DNA from: an uncultured Verrucomicrobiota bacterium
GTDB taxonomy: Bacteria > Verrucomicrobiota > Verrucomicrobiae > Opitutales > Opitutaceae
DNA: 16,751 nucleotides
Direction of reading: 5' to 3'
NCBI GenBank assembly: GCA_946482165.1
Contig: CAMLQS010000079.1
Location: 1 to 16,751, forward strand
A program made the position numbers and the translations under genes. Each line of letters starts with the position of its first letter. Within the stretch, counting starts at the first letter, position 1. The notes beneath the pieces were generated by a model. It saw only the letters and a list, made by a program, of their open reading frames with translations, did no database searches and was not told the origin of the DNA. Below are positions 1 through 9,766 of the stretch, piece after piece.

Positions 1-495
1 GGTGATTCGGACGGCGGTGCCTTTGGCGGTGTCGGTGAGGCCGCCGGCCCGGGTGACCAGCTCGATGATGGTCATGCTGGCCTCGATCGGAAGGGGATAG
101 CGGCCGGGAGTGCGGACCTGGCCCTGGATCGAGACCTCGCGGGCCGCATATTCCTCGACGGTGATCGTGACGCGGGGAGCCCGGAGGTATCGCCCTTCTT
201 GATACGCCTTCTCTATGGCGGCCTGTGCGTCCGAGACCTTGAGACCGGACACGGCCACTTCGCCGACGAGGGGAAGATTGATGCGCCCCTGCGAGTCGAT
301 CCGCGAGATCTTGGAGAGTTCGGGTTCGCCGAAGATGGTGATGCTGATCTGGTCGGTGTTGGTCAGCACATAGGCGGGCGACGCCGTGGTGCCGGAAGCG
401 GGGCGCGGCCCCGCCTCGCCCTGCGCGCGAACGCCGCAGGCGGCGGCGAAGAAAAAAAGCGCGAGGAAAAGGCGGAACACGAGGGGCGGGCGCAT
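1..495 (-). CDS. Wza-type polysaccharide export protein (3' end cut by window edge)
   Basis: The reading frame is open from an ATG at 495 to the window edge, giving 165 N-terminal residues. It begins with a secretion signal (arginine near the start, then an L/F/A-rich core). Export could end by signal peptidase I after VRA at residue 24, or by lipoprotein processing at Cys20 (AAAC, a weak lipobox because Leu is missing at -3). Residues about 38-110 fit the Poly_export (Wza N-terminal) domain, with DQISITIFGEPELS and the turn GRINLPLVGEV. Residues about 118 onward (VSIQGQVRTPGRYP) fit a first SLBB domain. Family members form the outer-membrane or periplasmic channel for capsule or exopolysaccharide export. 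It is the last visible gene of a three-gene set, 34 bp after the beta-barrel gene. Family call is firm; the exact polysaccharide is unknown. Confidence 0.88.
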   Translation of the reverse strand, partial: MRPPLVFRLFLALFFFAAACGVRAQGEAGPRPASGTTASPAYVLTNTDQISITIFGEPELSKISRIDSQGRINLPLVGEVAVSGLKVSDAQAAIEKAYQEGRYLRAPRVTITVEEYAAREVSIQGQVRTPGRYPLPIEASMTIIELVTRAGGLTDTAKGTAVRIT

Positions 496-529
496 GGCGG
501 TTGTGCGAGGGTAATCGGATCGCCGGGGC

Positions 530-1720
530 TCACCACCGGGTGGAGACGCTCACGCCGATGGAGTGTCGATAAAAGGAGTAGGCCGAGAAATCGGACCAAT
601 TGCGGAAGTAGGTGTAGTTGGCACCGACCGACACATGGTTGTTGATGGTGTAGTTGGCGCCCAGGCCGGCCGTGATGTAGTGGTCGTTGCGATCCATGCC
701 TTGGAATCCGCGGGTCGGGCCGGAGGCGTTCTCCGCGAAGCCGCTCAAAAATTCAGTGTAGCCGACGCCGAGATTGGCGCGAGTCGAGAACTTGACGGTA
801 TGCGAAAACTGTCCGGTGAGATCGGCGGTGGAGGTGCGTATCTGGAAATTGCTCGAAGTCGTGCTGAAATCCTGTGTCAGCGCCAGGGTGTAGTTGACCT
901 TTTGGCTCACGGGCCAGGTGCCGGAGAGCGAAACGAAGAGGCCGTCATTGCTATCCTCGGGGATGCCGCGCGGGTATCGGGTGGTGTGATTGGTCACGCC
1001 GACGCGAGCGGAGCCGCTGAGCTTGCTTACGATGCGCCCCGAGACGCCGAGATAGACGCTGTGATCGATGCTCGACGATTCGAACTGCGCGTCGGAGGTG
1101 CGGAAGCGATAGCCGGCGAGCAAGTCGCGGTCGGAGCGCCAGCTGTAGAGCAGGTCGGTCCCGATGCTGTAGGTGTCGAGGTCGGACAACAGGCCGCGGT
1201 CATCCGCGTAATCGATGCGGGACCAACCTATGTTGCCGGCGATGGTGTAGCGATCGATCACCGGGTATCGGAGATTGAGATTCACTCCATAGTTCCACGA
1301 GTCGGTGCGAAGGCCGATGGTGGGGTCGGGGGTGGACTCGCGGCTGGCGTTGAGTTGAACCGCGCCGGTGGTTCGTCCCGTGCCTTTGCTAAACTCCAAG
1401 GACGCGGAAGGATTGAGATAATCTTCCGAGCTGTGGGTCGTGAAGGTGCCAAAATCCCATTTGAGCGCGCCGTTCACGCCGATCAGACCGGCCTTCCGCG
1501 CGTATTCCATGCCCGCGCCGCCACTGAGGATCAGGTCGTCTTCGGCGGCGGAGGAGGTGAATACGTTCGAGTCGTAGCCCGCTCCGACGTAAGCCGTTAC
1601 ATAAACCTGGTCGCGACCGTCGTTAAACCGAAACAAGGCGTGGGCGGGCAGGGCCCCGATCAAAGCCAAGAGCCCTGCGGCGGCATGTCGGGGCACGAAA
1701 AAGGAGGGGCGAAGGCGCAT
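530..1720 (-). CDS. outer-membrane beta-barrel protein, BBP2-like
   Basis: The protein has 396 residues. A signal peptide ends near residue 28 (LPAHA, then LF). The mature part is a succession of alternating-hydrophobic, Tyr/Ser/Gly/Asn-rich strands with short polar turns. Near its N-terminus is the phrase VGAGYDSNVF, typical of the BBP2 (beta-barrel porin 2) family. It ends in VSVSTRW, a C-terminal strand with a terminal aromatic residue as recognised by the BAM machinery. Such proteins are often found in exopolysaccharide loci next to Wza-type proteins and may help pass polymer across the outer membrane. The gene starts 24 bp after the FecR-domain gene and ends 34 bp before the export gene, so one operon is likely. 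Specific substrate is not visible. Confidence 0.8.
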   Translation of the reverse strand: MRLRPSFFVPRHAAAGLLALIGALPAHALFRFNDGRDQVYVTAYVGAGYDSNVFTSSAAEDDLILSGGAGMEYARKAGLIGVNGALKWDFGTFTTHSSEDYLNPSASLEFSKGTGRTTGAVQLNASRESTPDPTIGLRTDSWNYGVNLNLRYPVIDRYTIAGNIGWSRIDYADDRGLLSDLDTYSIGTDLLYSWRSDRDLLAGYRFRTSDAQFESSSIDHSVYLGVSGRIVSKLSGSARVGVTNHTTRYPRGIPEDSNDGLFVSLSGTWPVSQKVNYTLALTQDFSTTSSNFQIRTSTADLTGQFSHTVKFSTRANLGVGYTEFLSGFAENASGPTRGFQGMDRNDHYITAGLGANYTINNHVSVGANYTYFRNWSDFSAYSFYRHSIGVSVSTRW

Positions 1721-1744
1721 GTGCGTCGTGTCGGCGAGCGGAGC

Positions 1745-2578
1745 TTAAGGACGAGCGGGGCTGACGATGGGACCAACCTCCCTGTAATCGCGAATGGTGA
1801 GAATTGGCCGGAGCTCGCTGGAAGCGCCTTCGATCTCGTTTTGGCGTTCGGCCACGTCGAAATAGACTTTCTTGCGGGCTTGGCAGGCGCTGTTGACCAT
1901 GTCTTCCAGCTTTTCCTTCTGGTCTTGGGGAATGGGAGAGATGGTGATCTCGGGCGGTTGATCGACACCGCGCTTGCGAATGACGGCCTGCTGGCCGGGT
2001 TGGAGCGCCTCGCCGCCCGCCATGTTGTCGCCGCGAAGGGTGATCGCTCCTTCGAACAAAGTCACGATCGTCTCGTCGTCGGAAACTTGGATCGCGGCCT
2101 TTTGCACGTTCTGGCTGAGGATGGCCACGCTGCCGTGCGGCGTGTCATAAATCATGGAGCTGCCGGCGACGAGTTTCCCGGAGCAGATGCCCACGGCGCC
2201 TCGGCTGAGCATCGTGCGGGTCTGCGAGACGGAAGGCTCGGATTCGAGATCGGTGCGATTGGGCTGGAAGGGCTCCTGGAGAAAGCGCTTCACGATGAGC
2301 TTCGTGTTGGGGCCGAAGTTCAAGCCGACGCCGTTGGACATCACCAAGGAGTTGGAGGAATCGGGCTTGGTCTCCACGATGGTCCCCTCCGCGTCGAAAA
2401 CGGACTTCTCCGTCAAATCCTCGATTTTCTCGCCGGTGTTGACCTGAGAAAATCCCTCGACATCCGCGACGTAGAATTTGCTCGTGGGGTTGCGACGCTT
2501 GGATGCGGTCTGGGCAAAAACTGCGGCGCCGGATAACGCGACGCAGGCGCAAAAGCGGAAGAAGGCCTTGAGATGCAT
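1745..2578 (-). CDS. secreted FecR-domain protein
   Basis: The ATG at 2578 gives 277 residues and places a good signal peptide at the N-terminus, with probable cleavage after AVFA at residue 22. An upstream in-frame ATG at 2689 would add 37 residues, put the signal inside the protein and overlap the end of leuS, so it is disfavoured. Residues about 38-200 read as a FecR domain: an N-terminal DVEGFSQV strand, GLNFGPNTKLIV, YDTPHGSVAIL around 144-154, TLFEGAITLRG, and GEALQPGQQAVIRK around 189-202. The C-terminal 60 residues are charged and helical. No anti-sigma N-terminal region or transmembrane helix beyond the signal is present, so it is not a classic FecR regulator. As first gene of the export set it may act as a periplasmic accessory protein. 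Its role is inferred from position. Confidence 0.75.
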   Translation of the reverse strand: MHLKAFFRFCACVALSGAAVFAQTASKRRNPTSKFYVADVEGFSQVNTGEKIEDLTEKSVFDAEGTIVETKPDSSNSLVMSNGVGLNFGPNTKLIVKRFLQEPFQPNRTDLESEPSVSQTRTMLSRGAVGICSGKLVAGSSMIYDTPHGSVAILSQNVQKAAIQVSDDETIVTLFEGAITLRGDNMAGGEALQPGQQAVIRKRGVDQPPEITISPIPQDQKEKLEDMVNSACQARKKVYFDVAERQNEIEGASSELRPILTIRDYREVGPIVSPARP

Positions 2579-2648
2579 AAGGGTAGGGGAAGCGGGTGCG
2601 CTTTTGCATACAAGGGGAAGGAATGCGCCGAGCAATCCTACGTAGCGA

Positions 2649-2668
2649 AATGGGGTGAAGCCCCCATT
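2649..2668 (-). terminator. hairpin just downstream of leuS
   Basis: A perfect 7-bp stem (AATGGGG with CCCCATT) around a six-base loop lies 13 bases past the leuS stop. The outer CG/CG pairs can extend the stem with one bulged A. There is no U-tract, so it is not a standard intrinsic terminator. It could be a weak terminator, an attenuator or a 3'-end stabiliser between leuS and the FecR-domain gene. Confidence 0.3.
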
Positions 2669-2681
2669 CGCATTTGTAGCA

Positions 2682-5306
<2,625 letters not shown>

Positions 5307-5408
5307 GGGAAAGAGGAAAAGCGCGGAGTGAAGCGCGAGGCGGGCCGGAGGGTCAAGGTAGGCTTGCGGGGAGGGGGCGGGAGACGCACGGTGGCGGTTT
5401 CGACCATC

Positions 5409-6020
5409 ATGTTCACCGGAATCATCGAGGAAACAGGGCGAGTGGAGCGCTTCGAGCGCGGCGGCGACGCGTGGAAGCTGCGCATCGCGGCGAAGGCGGC
5501 CCTGGCCGACATCGCCCTCGGCGACAGCATCGCGGTCAACGGCTGTTGCCTGACCGTCGTCAAGTTCGACGACGCGGGCCTCGAGTTCGATCTCCTGGAA
5601 GAGACGCGCCGCCTCACCAGCATCTCGGCCATCGCGCCCGGCTCCGCGGTGAACCTTGAGCGCAGCCTGCGCTTTGGCGGCAAGATGGGCGGGCATTTTG
5701 TCAGCGGCCACGTGGACGGGCTCGGAGTGGTCGAGGTCTTCGAAGCGCGAGGCGCGGATCGCTACCTGCGGGTAAAGGCTCCGACGGGCGGCGGAAAGTA
5801 TCTGATTCACAAGGGCAGCATCGCCATTGACGGCATCTCGTTGACCGTCGCGGAGGTCGATGGCGACTCCTTCGCCGTCTGGCTCATCCCGCACACGGTT
5901 GAAGTGACAAATTTGCGCGAGAAGCGCGTCGGCGATCCGGTCAATCTGGAGTTCGATCTTCTCGGGAAATATGTCGAAAAACTGATGCTGACCCGCGCGC
6001 CGACGGCGGTGCAGGCTTGA
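5409..6020 (+). CDS. ribE: riboflavin synthase, alpha chain
   Basis: The 203-residue protein catalyses dismutation of two 6,7-dimethyl-8-ribityllumazines to riboflavin and the pyrimidinedione precursor, the last step of riboflavin synthesis. The start is fixed by the conserved MFTGIIEETG N-terminus; the frame is open far upstream only as an antisense shadow of leuS. Two lumazine-binding repeats are visible. The first has GDSIAVNGCCLTV, the second KGSIAIDGISLTV, joined through GGHFVSGHVDG, with WLIPHTVEVTNL near the C-terminus. Length is typical (about 200-220). The product acts in the cytosol, usually as a trimer. It is followed after 7 bp by the glycosylase gene, suggesting co-transcription. 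No FMN riboswitch can be seen in the 102-bp upstream gap. Confidence 0.97.
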   Translation: MFTGIIEETGRVERFERGGDAWKLRIAAKAALADIALGDSIAVNGCCLTVVKFDDAGLEFDLLEETRRLTSISAIAPGSAVNLERSLRFGGKMGGHFVSGHVDGLGVVEVFEARGADRYLRVKAPTGGGKYLIHKGSIAIDGISLTVAEVDGDSFAVWLIPHTVEVTNLREKRVGDPVNLEFDLLGKYVEKLMLTRAPTAVQA

Positions 6021-6027
6021 ACGAACG

Positions 6028-6999
6028 ATGCGCGCCGTCCTTCAGGCGATTTCCGAGGAGCTTGCCCGGCTGAAAGCCGCGGGCGAGCAAGTCGTGCCCG
6101 TGAGCGAGGAGGCGCTGGCCGGCTTGCGCGCGCTCGTGCGCGCCCGTTCGCAGGCCGCCGGAGGCGCACTGGCGGAGGATGCGGCGAATCGCCCGGCCGC
6201 TCCGCAATCGCGCGGCACATCCGCTCCTCCGCCTGTCGCATCGGTCGCGCGCAGGGATTTCGCGCCGCCTGCGGCCGCGCCCGTATCCGCACCGGTCATC
6301 AAGCTCGCGCCGGCTGCGCCCGCCGCCGGCGCCTTGCCTCCGCCGCCTCGGGTCACGCTTCCCGAGGGAGATAAGGCCGCGCGTTACGCCGCGCTGAAGG
6401 AGCAGGCGCTCAATCACCCGGTCTGCCTTGCGAACGTGCGGCCGGGGAAAAAGGCGGTTCTTGGCGTCGGCTCGCTCGACGCCAAAATCTTCTTCGTTGG
6501 CGAGGCGCCGGGTGCGGAAGAGGAAGTTCAAGGCGAGCCCTTCGTCGGTCCGGCCGGTCAGCTGCTCACGAAAATGATCGGCGCGATGGGCCTGAAGCGC
6601 GAGCAAGTCTACATCGGCAACATCATGTGCTGGCGTCCGCAGATGCCCACGCCTCCGGGCGCCGAGCAAATCGGGAACCGTCCGCCCACTGTCGAGGAGA
6701 TGGCGTTTTGCCTGCCATTCCTGCGCGCTTCGATAGAGATTGTGCAGCCCGACTTGCTGATCGCCCTGGGCGGCACGGCGGCGCAGGGGCTTCTGGGCGA
6801 CAAGTTCACCACCCTCGGCGCGGCCCGCAGCCGTTGGCACGATTTCGCGGGCAAGCCGCTGATGGTGACCTATCACCCGAGCTATCTTCTGCGCAGCGCC
6901 AGCAACAAGTCGAAACGCATGGTTTGGGAGGATTTGCTCCAGGTGATGGAAAAGGCCGGCCTGCCGATCTCCGAAAAGCAGCGCGGCTATTTCCTCTGA
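6028..6999 (+). CDS. uracil-DNA glycosylase, family-4-like, with N-terminal extension
   Basis: The 323-residue protein belongs to the uracil-DNA glycosylase superfamily, once labelled SPO1 DNA polymerase-related. Family-4 signatures are VGEAPGAEEE (158-166), GEPFVGPAGQLL, the region after NIMCWRP (198-204), and HPSYLL (283-288). Such enzymes remove uracil from deaminated DNA. The four Fe-S ligand positions of family 4 map by spacing to residues 130, 133, 201 and 228; three are Cys but position 130 is His. The first 110 or so residues are a helical start followed by a Pro/Ala-rich, probably disordered linker, making the protein longer than the usual 200-250 residues. The ATG at 6028 lies 7 bp after the riboflavin synthase stop. 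Exact substrate preference within the superfamily is uncertain. Confidence 0.88.
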   Translation: MRAVLQAISEELARLKAAGEQVVPVSEEALAGLRALVRARSQAAGGALAEDAANRPAAPQSRGTSAPPPVASVARRDFAPPAAAPVSAPVIKLAPAAPAAGALPPPPRVTLPEGDKAARYAALKEQALNHPVCLANVRPGKKAVLGVGSLDAKIFFVGEAPGAEEEVQGEPFVGPAGQLLTKMIGAMGLKREQVYIGNIMCWRPQMPTPPGAEQIGNRPPTVEEMAFCLPFLRASIEIVQPDLLIALGGTAAQGLLGDKFTTLGAARSRWHDFAGKPLMVTYHPSYLLRSASNKSKRMVWEDLLQVMEKAGLPISEKQRGYFL

Positions 7000-7093
7000 C
7001 CGTTTACTCGTTCAGCGCCGCGATGGGCGAGCGCGCCCAAGCCGGCTGAGCGGCGCGACGGCGGAGAGGTTAGGGCGGGGCGAGCCATATTTC

Positions 7094-7121
7094 CCGGCCG
7101 CGCAGCCCCGCCGGAGATTTT
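7094..7121 (+). terminator. possible terminator after the glycosylase gene
   Basis: A CCGGC/GCCGG stem of 5 bp around an 11-base loop is followed closely by AGATTTT. It sits about 95 bases past the glycosylase stop and upstream of the PspA-like gene. The surrounding gap (7000-7244) also holds other GC-rich inverted repeats, for example GGGCG/CGCCC with loop AGCG near 7024-7037. The stem is short, so confidence is low. Confidence 0.25.
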
Positions 7122-7244
7122 AGGACCTCGCTTCAGGCGCGGCTCGATTTTCTGCGGAAACTCCTAATTCTCGCGACGTTCTCAGGCGACCGGGCCTCTT
7201 GGAACGGCCGCCGTTTTCCCCATCACCCACAACCTGTTTCCGCC

Positions 7245-7991
7245 ATGTTCCGCGCCATCAAACGTCTCTTTATCTGGCTCGGCCTCGCCGCCGAGAAAGC
7301 CACCGAAACCGACGCCATCAACCAAGCCGTAGTCGAGCGCGGCATCCGCGACGCCAAGGCCAAGGCCGACAAGGCCCACTACGCCAACGGCCAGCTCGCC
7401 GGGCAGATCGCCCTGCTGAAGGACCAGATCAAGCGCCAGGAACGCCAGCGCGACGAGACCCAGGCCCTCCTTCAGGCCGCCGCGGCCGCGAACGACGAAG
7501 CCAACGGCGTGCATCTCGCGGAGGAGCTTTCCACCACCGAGAGCGATCTCAACGAGAACCAGGCGCAGCTCAAGAGCCTCGAGGACCTGTATCAGCAAAA
7601 CACGACGATCATCGCCAACAGCCTGCGCGAGATTCAAAAATTCCAGCGCGAGTTCGAGGCCGTGAAAGCCCGTGTCGCCGTCGGTCGCAATCTTGAGCAG
7701 CTCGCCGGCCTCATGAAGGGCTCCATCGGCGAACTCCAAGGCATGATGGGAGACGAGATGGGCCAGTCCATGCAGCAGCTTCGCCAGGCCGCCGCCGGAG
7801 GCGAGGGCCAGATGCGCGCCACGCTCGACCTCGCCAAGGAGATGGGCTCCTCCATCCAGCGTCAGCAGGAAGTCAAAAAAGCCCGAGGCGCCATGCTCTT
7901 TAAGGAATACCAGAAGAAGATGGGCATGACCCAGCCCTCCGCCGAGGCCAACGCGCCCGCTCCTCAGCGCCAGAAGATCGGCGAGAGCTGA
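7245..7991 (+). CDS. PspA/IM30-like coiled-coil protein
   Basis: The 248-residue protein is almost wholly helical. Residues 1-18 (MFRAIKRLFIWLGLAAEK) form a short amphipathic, membrane-binding type helix. Residues about 24-145 are long Gln/Glu/Lys/Ala heptad stretches. Residues 150-205 are Met/Gln/Gly-rich helices. The tail (229-248) is Pro/Ala-rich and probably disordered. This layout resembles PspA/IM30 (ESCRT-III-like) proteins, which coat the cytosolic face of stressed membranes, but the usual PspA opening sequence is not seen, so the family call is probable rather than certain. It is the first gene of a four-gene unit, 51 bp ahead of the next. The start was chosen because coding character and the amphipathic helix begin there. 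No Shine-Dalgarno is present. Confidence 0.65.
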   Translation: MFRAIKRLFIWLGLAAEKATETDAINQAVVERGIRDAKAKADKAHYANGQLAGQIALLKDQIKRQERQRDETQALLQAAAAANDEANGVHLAEELSTTESDLNENQAQLKSLEDLYQQNTTIIANSLREIQKFQREFEAVKARVAVGRNLEQLAGLMKGSIGELQGMMGDEMGQSMQQLRQAAAGGEGQMRATLDLAKEMGSSIQRQQEVKKARGAMLFKEYQKKMGMTQPSAEANAPAPQRQKIGES

Positions 7992-8042
7992 TCCCGCCTC
8001 GTTTACGTCCGCCTTCGTTTTTCGTCCAATCCTCCTCTTCCC

Positions 8043-9731
8043 ATGACCGCACGCGGCAAGTTCGTCGTCACTCTTCTCATCCTCGGCATCGCGGCCTTCG
8101 GCTCCTACAAGTGGTGGCACCGTCTCGCCCCGGCCGCCCTTGCCACCGCCACCGCGCCCGCGTCGACGAGTTCCACCGGCGGCCCGACTTCCGGAGATGC
8201 ATCGAAGGCAGTCGCGGCCATTGATGACGCCGAGTTCGTGGCGCCCCTGAACAGCTGCCCGCTGCTCCCGCCTCCCGCGGCCTACGTTCCCAAGGACAAC
8301 ATGATCGACCTCGAGCTGAGCGAATACGCGGGTTACGCCGGCATCGTCGCCGCCAACGGCGGTCTCGAGCCGTCGGAAAATTCCTACTTCTTCCGAAAAC
8401 ACGGATTCAAGGTCCGCATCACGTTGAGCGAGGAAGAAAGCTGGCCCGCGCTGAACGCCGGTCGCATCGGCGCCTCGGCCACGACCGTCGACGTCATCAC
8501 CGCGCATTGCCGCAATTTTGCCGTCACCGCCCCCGTGCAAATCGGCTTTTCGCGAGGCGCGGACGGCCTGGTCGTTCGCAAGGAGATTCGCCGTATCAAC
8601 GACCTTCGCGGCAAGACGCTTGTCACCGCCCAGTTCACCGAGGCGGACTTCTTCGTCCGCTACCTCGCGCAGGAGGCTGGCATCGGCGTCAACCTGCTCG
8701 CCTCGCCAGGCGCCTCGCCCGTGGCCGACAAGGTCAACCTGCTCTTCGCCGCCGACGCCTTCACCGCGGGCGACCTGTTCCTCAAGGATATCAAAGCCGG
8801 CGGCTCGCAACTCGCCGGGTGCGTCACCTGGGCGCCCAAAACCACCGAGGTGGTCGACGCCAGCGAGGGCAAGGCACAGCTCCTCACGACCAACAAGAAT
8901 CTCCTCATCGTCGCCGACATTCTCGTGGTGAACAAGGGATTCGCCGCCGCGAGCCCCAAAATGGTCTCCGGCCTTGTCGACGGGGTGTTGGAGGGCAATC
9001 GACTTGTCCGCGACCAGCAGGCCGCGCACCTCGACACGGTCGCCAAGGCCTTTAAGTGGAGCCGCGACGAAGCCCGCGAAGAGCTCGCGAAGGTCCACCT
9101 TTCCAACCTTCCGGAGAATCTCGCGTTCTATTCCGGCACGATCGACTCGGCCGGCAGTTTCAGCGGCATCTTCTCCTCCGCCATGCTCGTTTACGGCGCG
9201 CTGATCGATCAGCCGACCGACGCCGACAAATACATGGACGCTTCGCACCTGCAGGCGCTCCAAACCGCCGGCGCCTACGCCGAGCAACGCGTCGCGATCG
9301 CGCCCATCCGCAGCGCGGGCGGCGGCGCCATCGAGGGCGATCCGCTGCTCACGAAAGACATTCGGTTCCTCTTCGAGCCCAACTCCTCGACGCTCCAAAT
9401 GAGCAACATGGAAAACATGAGCAATCTGGAGTCCATCCGCCGCCTGCTTCAGGTGAGCCCTGGCTCGACGATCCTTCTGCGCGGCCACGTCGACAACGCC
9501 CTCATCGATAAATTCCGCGAGCAGGGCGGCGAAGCCTTCGTGCGTCAGATGGCGCTCAAGGCGATGGAGCTCTCCAAGAACCGCGCGAACGAGATCCGCC
9601 GCGTGCTTATCGATCGGCTCAAGGTGGACGCCGCCCGGATCGAGACGATAGGCCGCGGATGGGAAGAGCCCTCCGGCAAGGAAGCCGAGCTAAACCGCCG
9701 CGTCGAAGTGCAGTGGTTCACGGTCGAGTGA
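8043..9731 (+). CDS. membrane-anchored solute-binding protein with C-terminal OmpA domain
   Basis: The 562-residue protein starts with a signal-anchor (about residues 6-25) followed by an Ala/Thr/Ser-rich linker to about residue 60. Residues about 80-410 resemble a periplasmic ABC-type solute-binding fold of the NMT1/phosphate-binding kind: SEYAGYAGIVAANGGLEPSE, GRIGASATTVDV, RINDLRGKTLVTAQ and VVNKGFAAASPKMV. Residues about 437-562 form an OmpA-like peptidoglycan-binding domain. Its GHVD (481-484, usually GHTD) supplies Asp484, and LSKNRA supplies Arg514, matching the Asp and Arg that hold diaminopimelate in OmpA. An extra segment of about 20 residues separates the two. No ABC permease or ATPase gene is nearby, so it is more likely a sensor or tether than a transporter part. 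It lies between the PspA-like and coiled-coil genes. Confidence 0.8.
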   Translation: MTARGKFVVTLLILGIAAFGSYKWWHRLAPAALATATAPASTSSTGGPTSGDASKAVAAIDDAEFVAPLNSCPLLPPPAAYVPKDNMIDLELSEYAGYAGIVAANGGLEPSENSYFFRKHGFKVRITLSEEESWPALNAGRIGASATTVDVITAHCRNFAVTAPVQIGFSRGADGLVVRKEIRRINDLRGKTLVTAQFTEADFFVRYLAQEAGIGVNLLASPGASPVADKVNLLFAADAFTAGDLFLKDIKAGGSQLAGCVTWAPKTTEVVDASEGKAQLLTTNKNLLIVADILVVNKGFAAASPKMVSGLVDGVLEGNRLVRDQQAAHLDTVAKAFKWSRDEAREELAKVHLSNLPENLAFYSGTIDSAGSFSGIFSSAMLVYGALIDQPTDADKYMDASHLQALQTAGAYAEQRVAIAPIRSAGGGAIEGDPLLTKDIRFLFEPNSSTLQMSNMENMSNLESIRRLLQVSPGSTILLRGHVDNALIDKFREQGGEAFVRQMALKAMELSKNRANEIRRVLIDRLKVDAARIETIGRGWEEPSGKEAELNRRVEVQWFTVE

Positions 9732-9766
9732 GGTCGTCCGACCCGTTCGCTTCGAACTTACCATCG

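Noticed and set aside
563..2536. Plus-strand open frame of 657 codons opposite the FecR and beta-barrel genes
   Set aside because: It lies antisense to two genes with clear signal peptides and domain features. Its Gly/Ala/Val/Arg-rich composition is typical of a GC-rich shadow frame.
5307..5408. FMN riboswitch ahead of riboflavin synthase, or T-box ahead of leuS
   Set aside because: The gap is only 102 bp and none of the conserved core bases of either element is visible.
7118..7128. The word TTTAGGACCTC occurs near 7118 and again near 15904
   Set aside because: Shared 11-base words are expected many times by chance in a window of this size, and flanking sequence does not match.
7130..7244. 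Sigma-54 promoter for the PspA-like cassette, as in enterobacterial psp
   Set aside because: GG and GC pairs occur around 7200 but not with the required 10-base spacing or flanking consensus.
7182..9488. Minus-strand open frame of 768 codons
   Set aside because: It is antisense to the PspA-like and solute-binding/OmpA genes, both of which show family features; no recognisable domain is in the antisense product.
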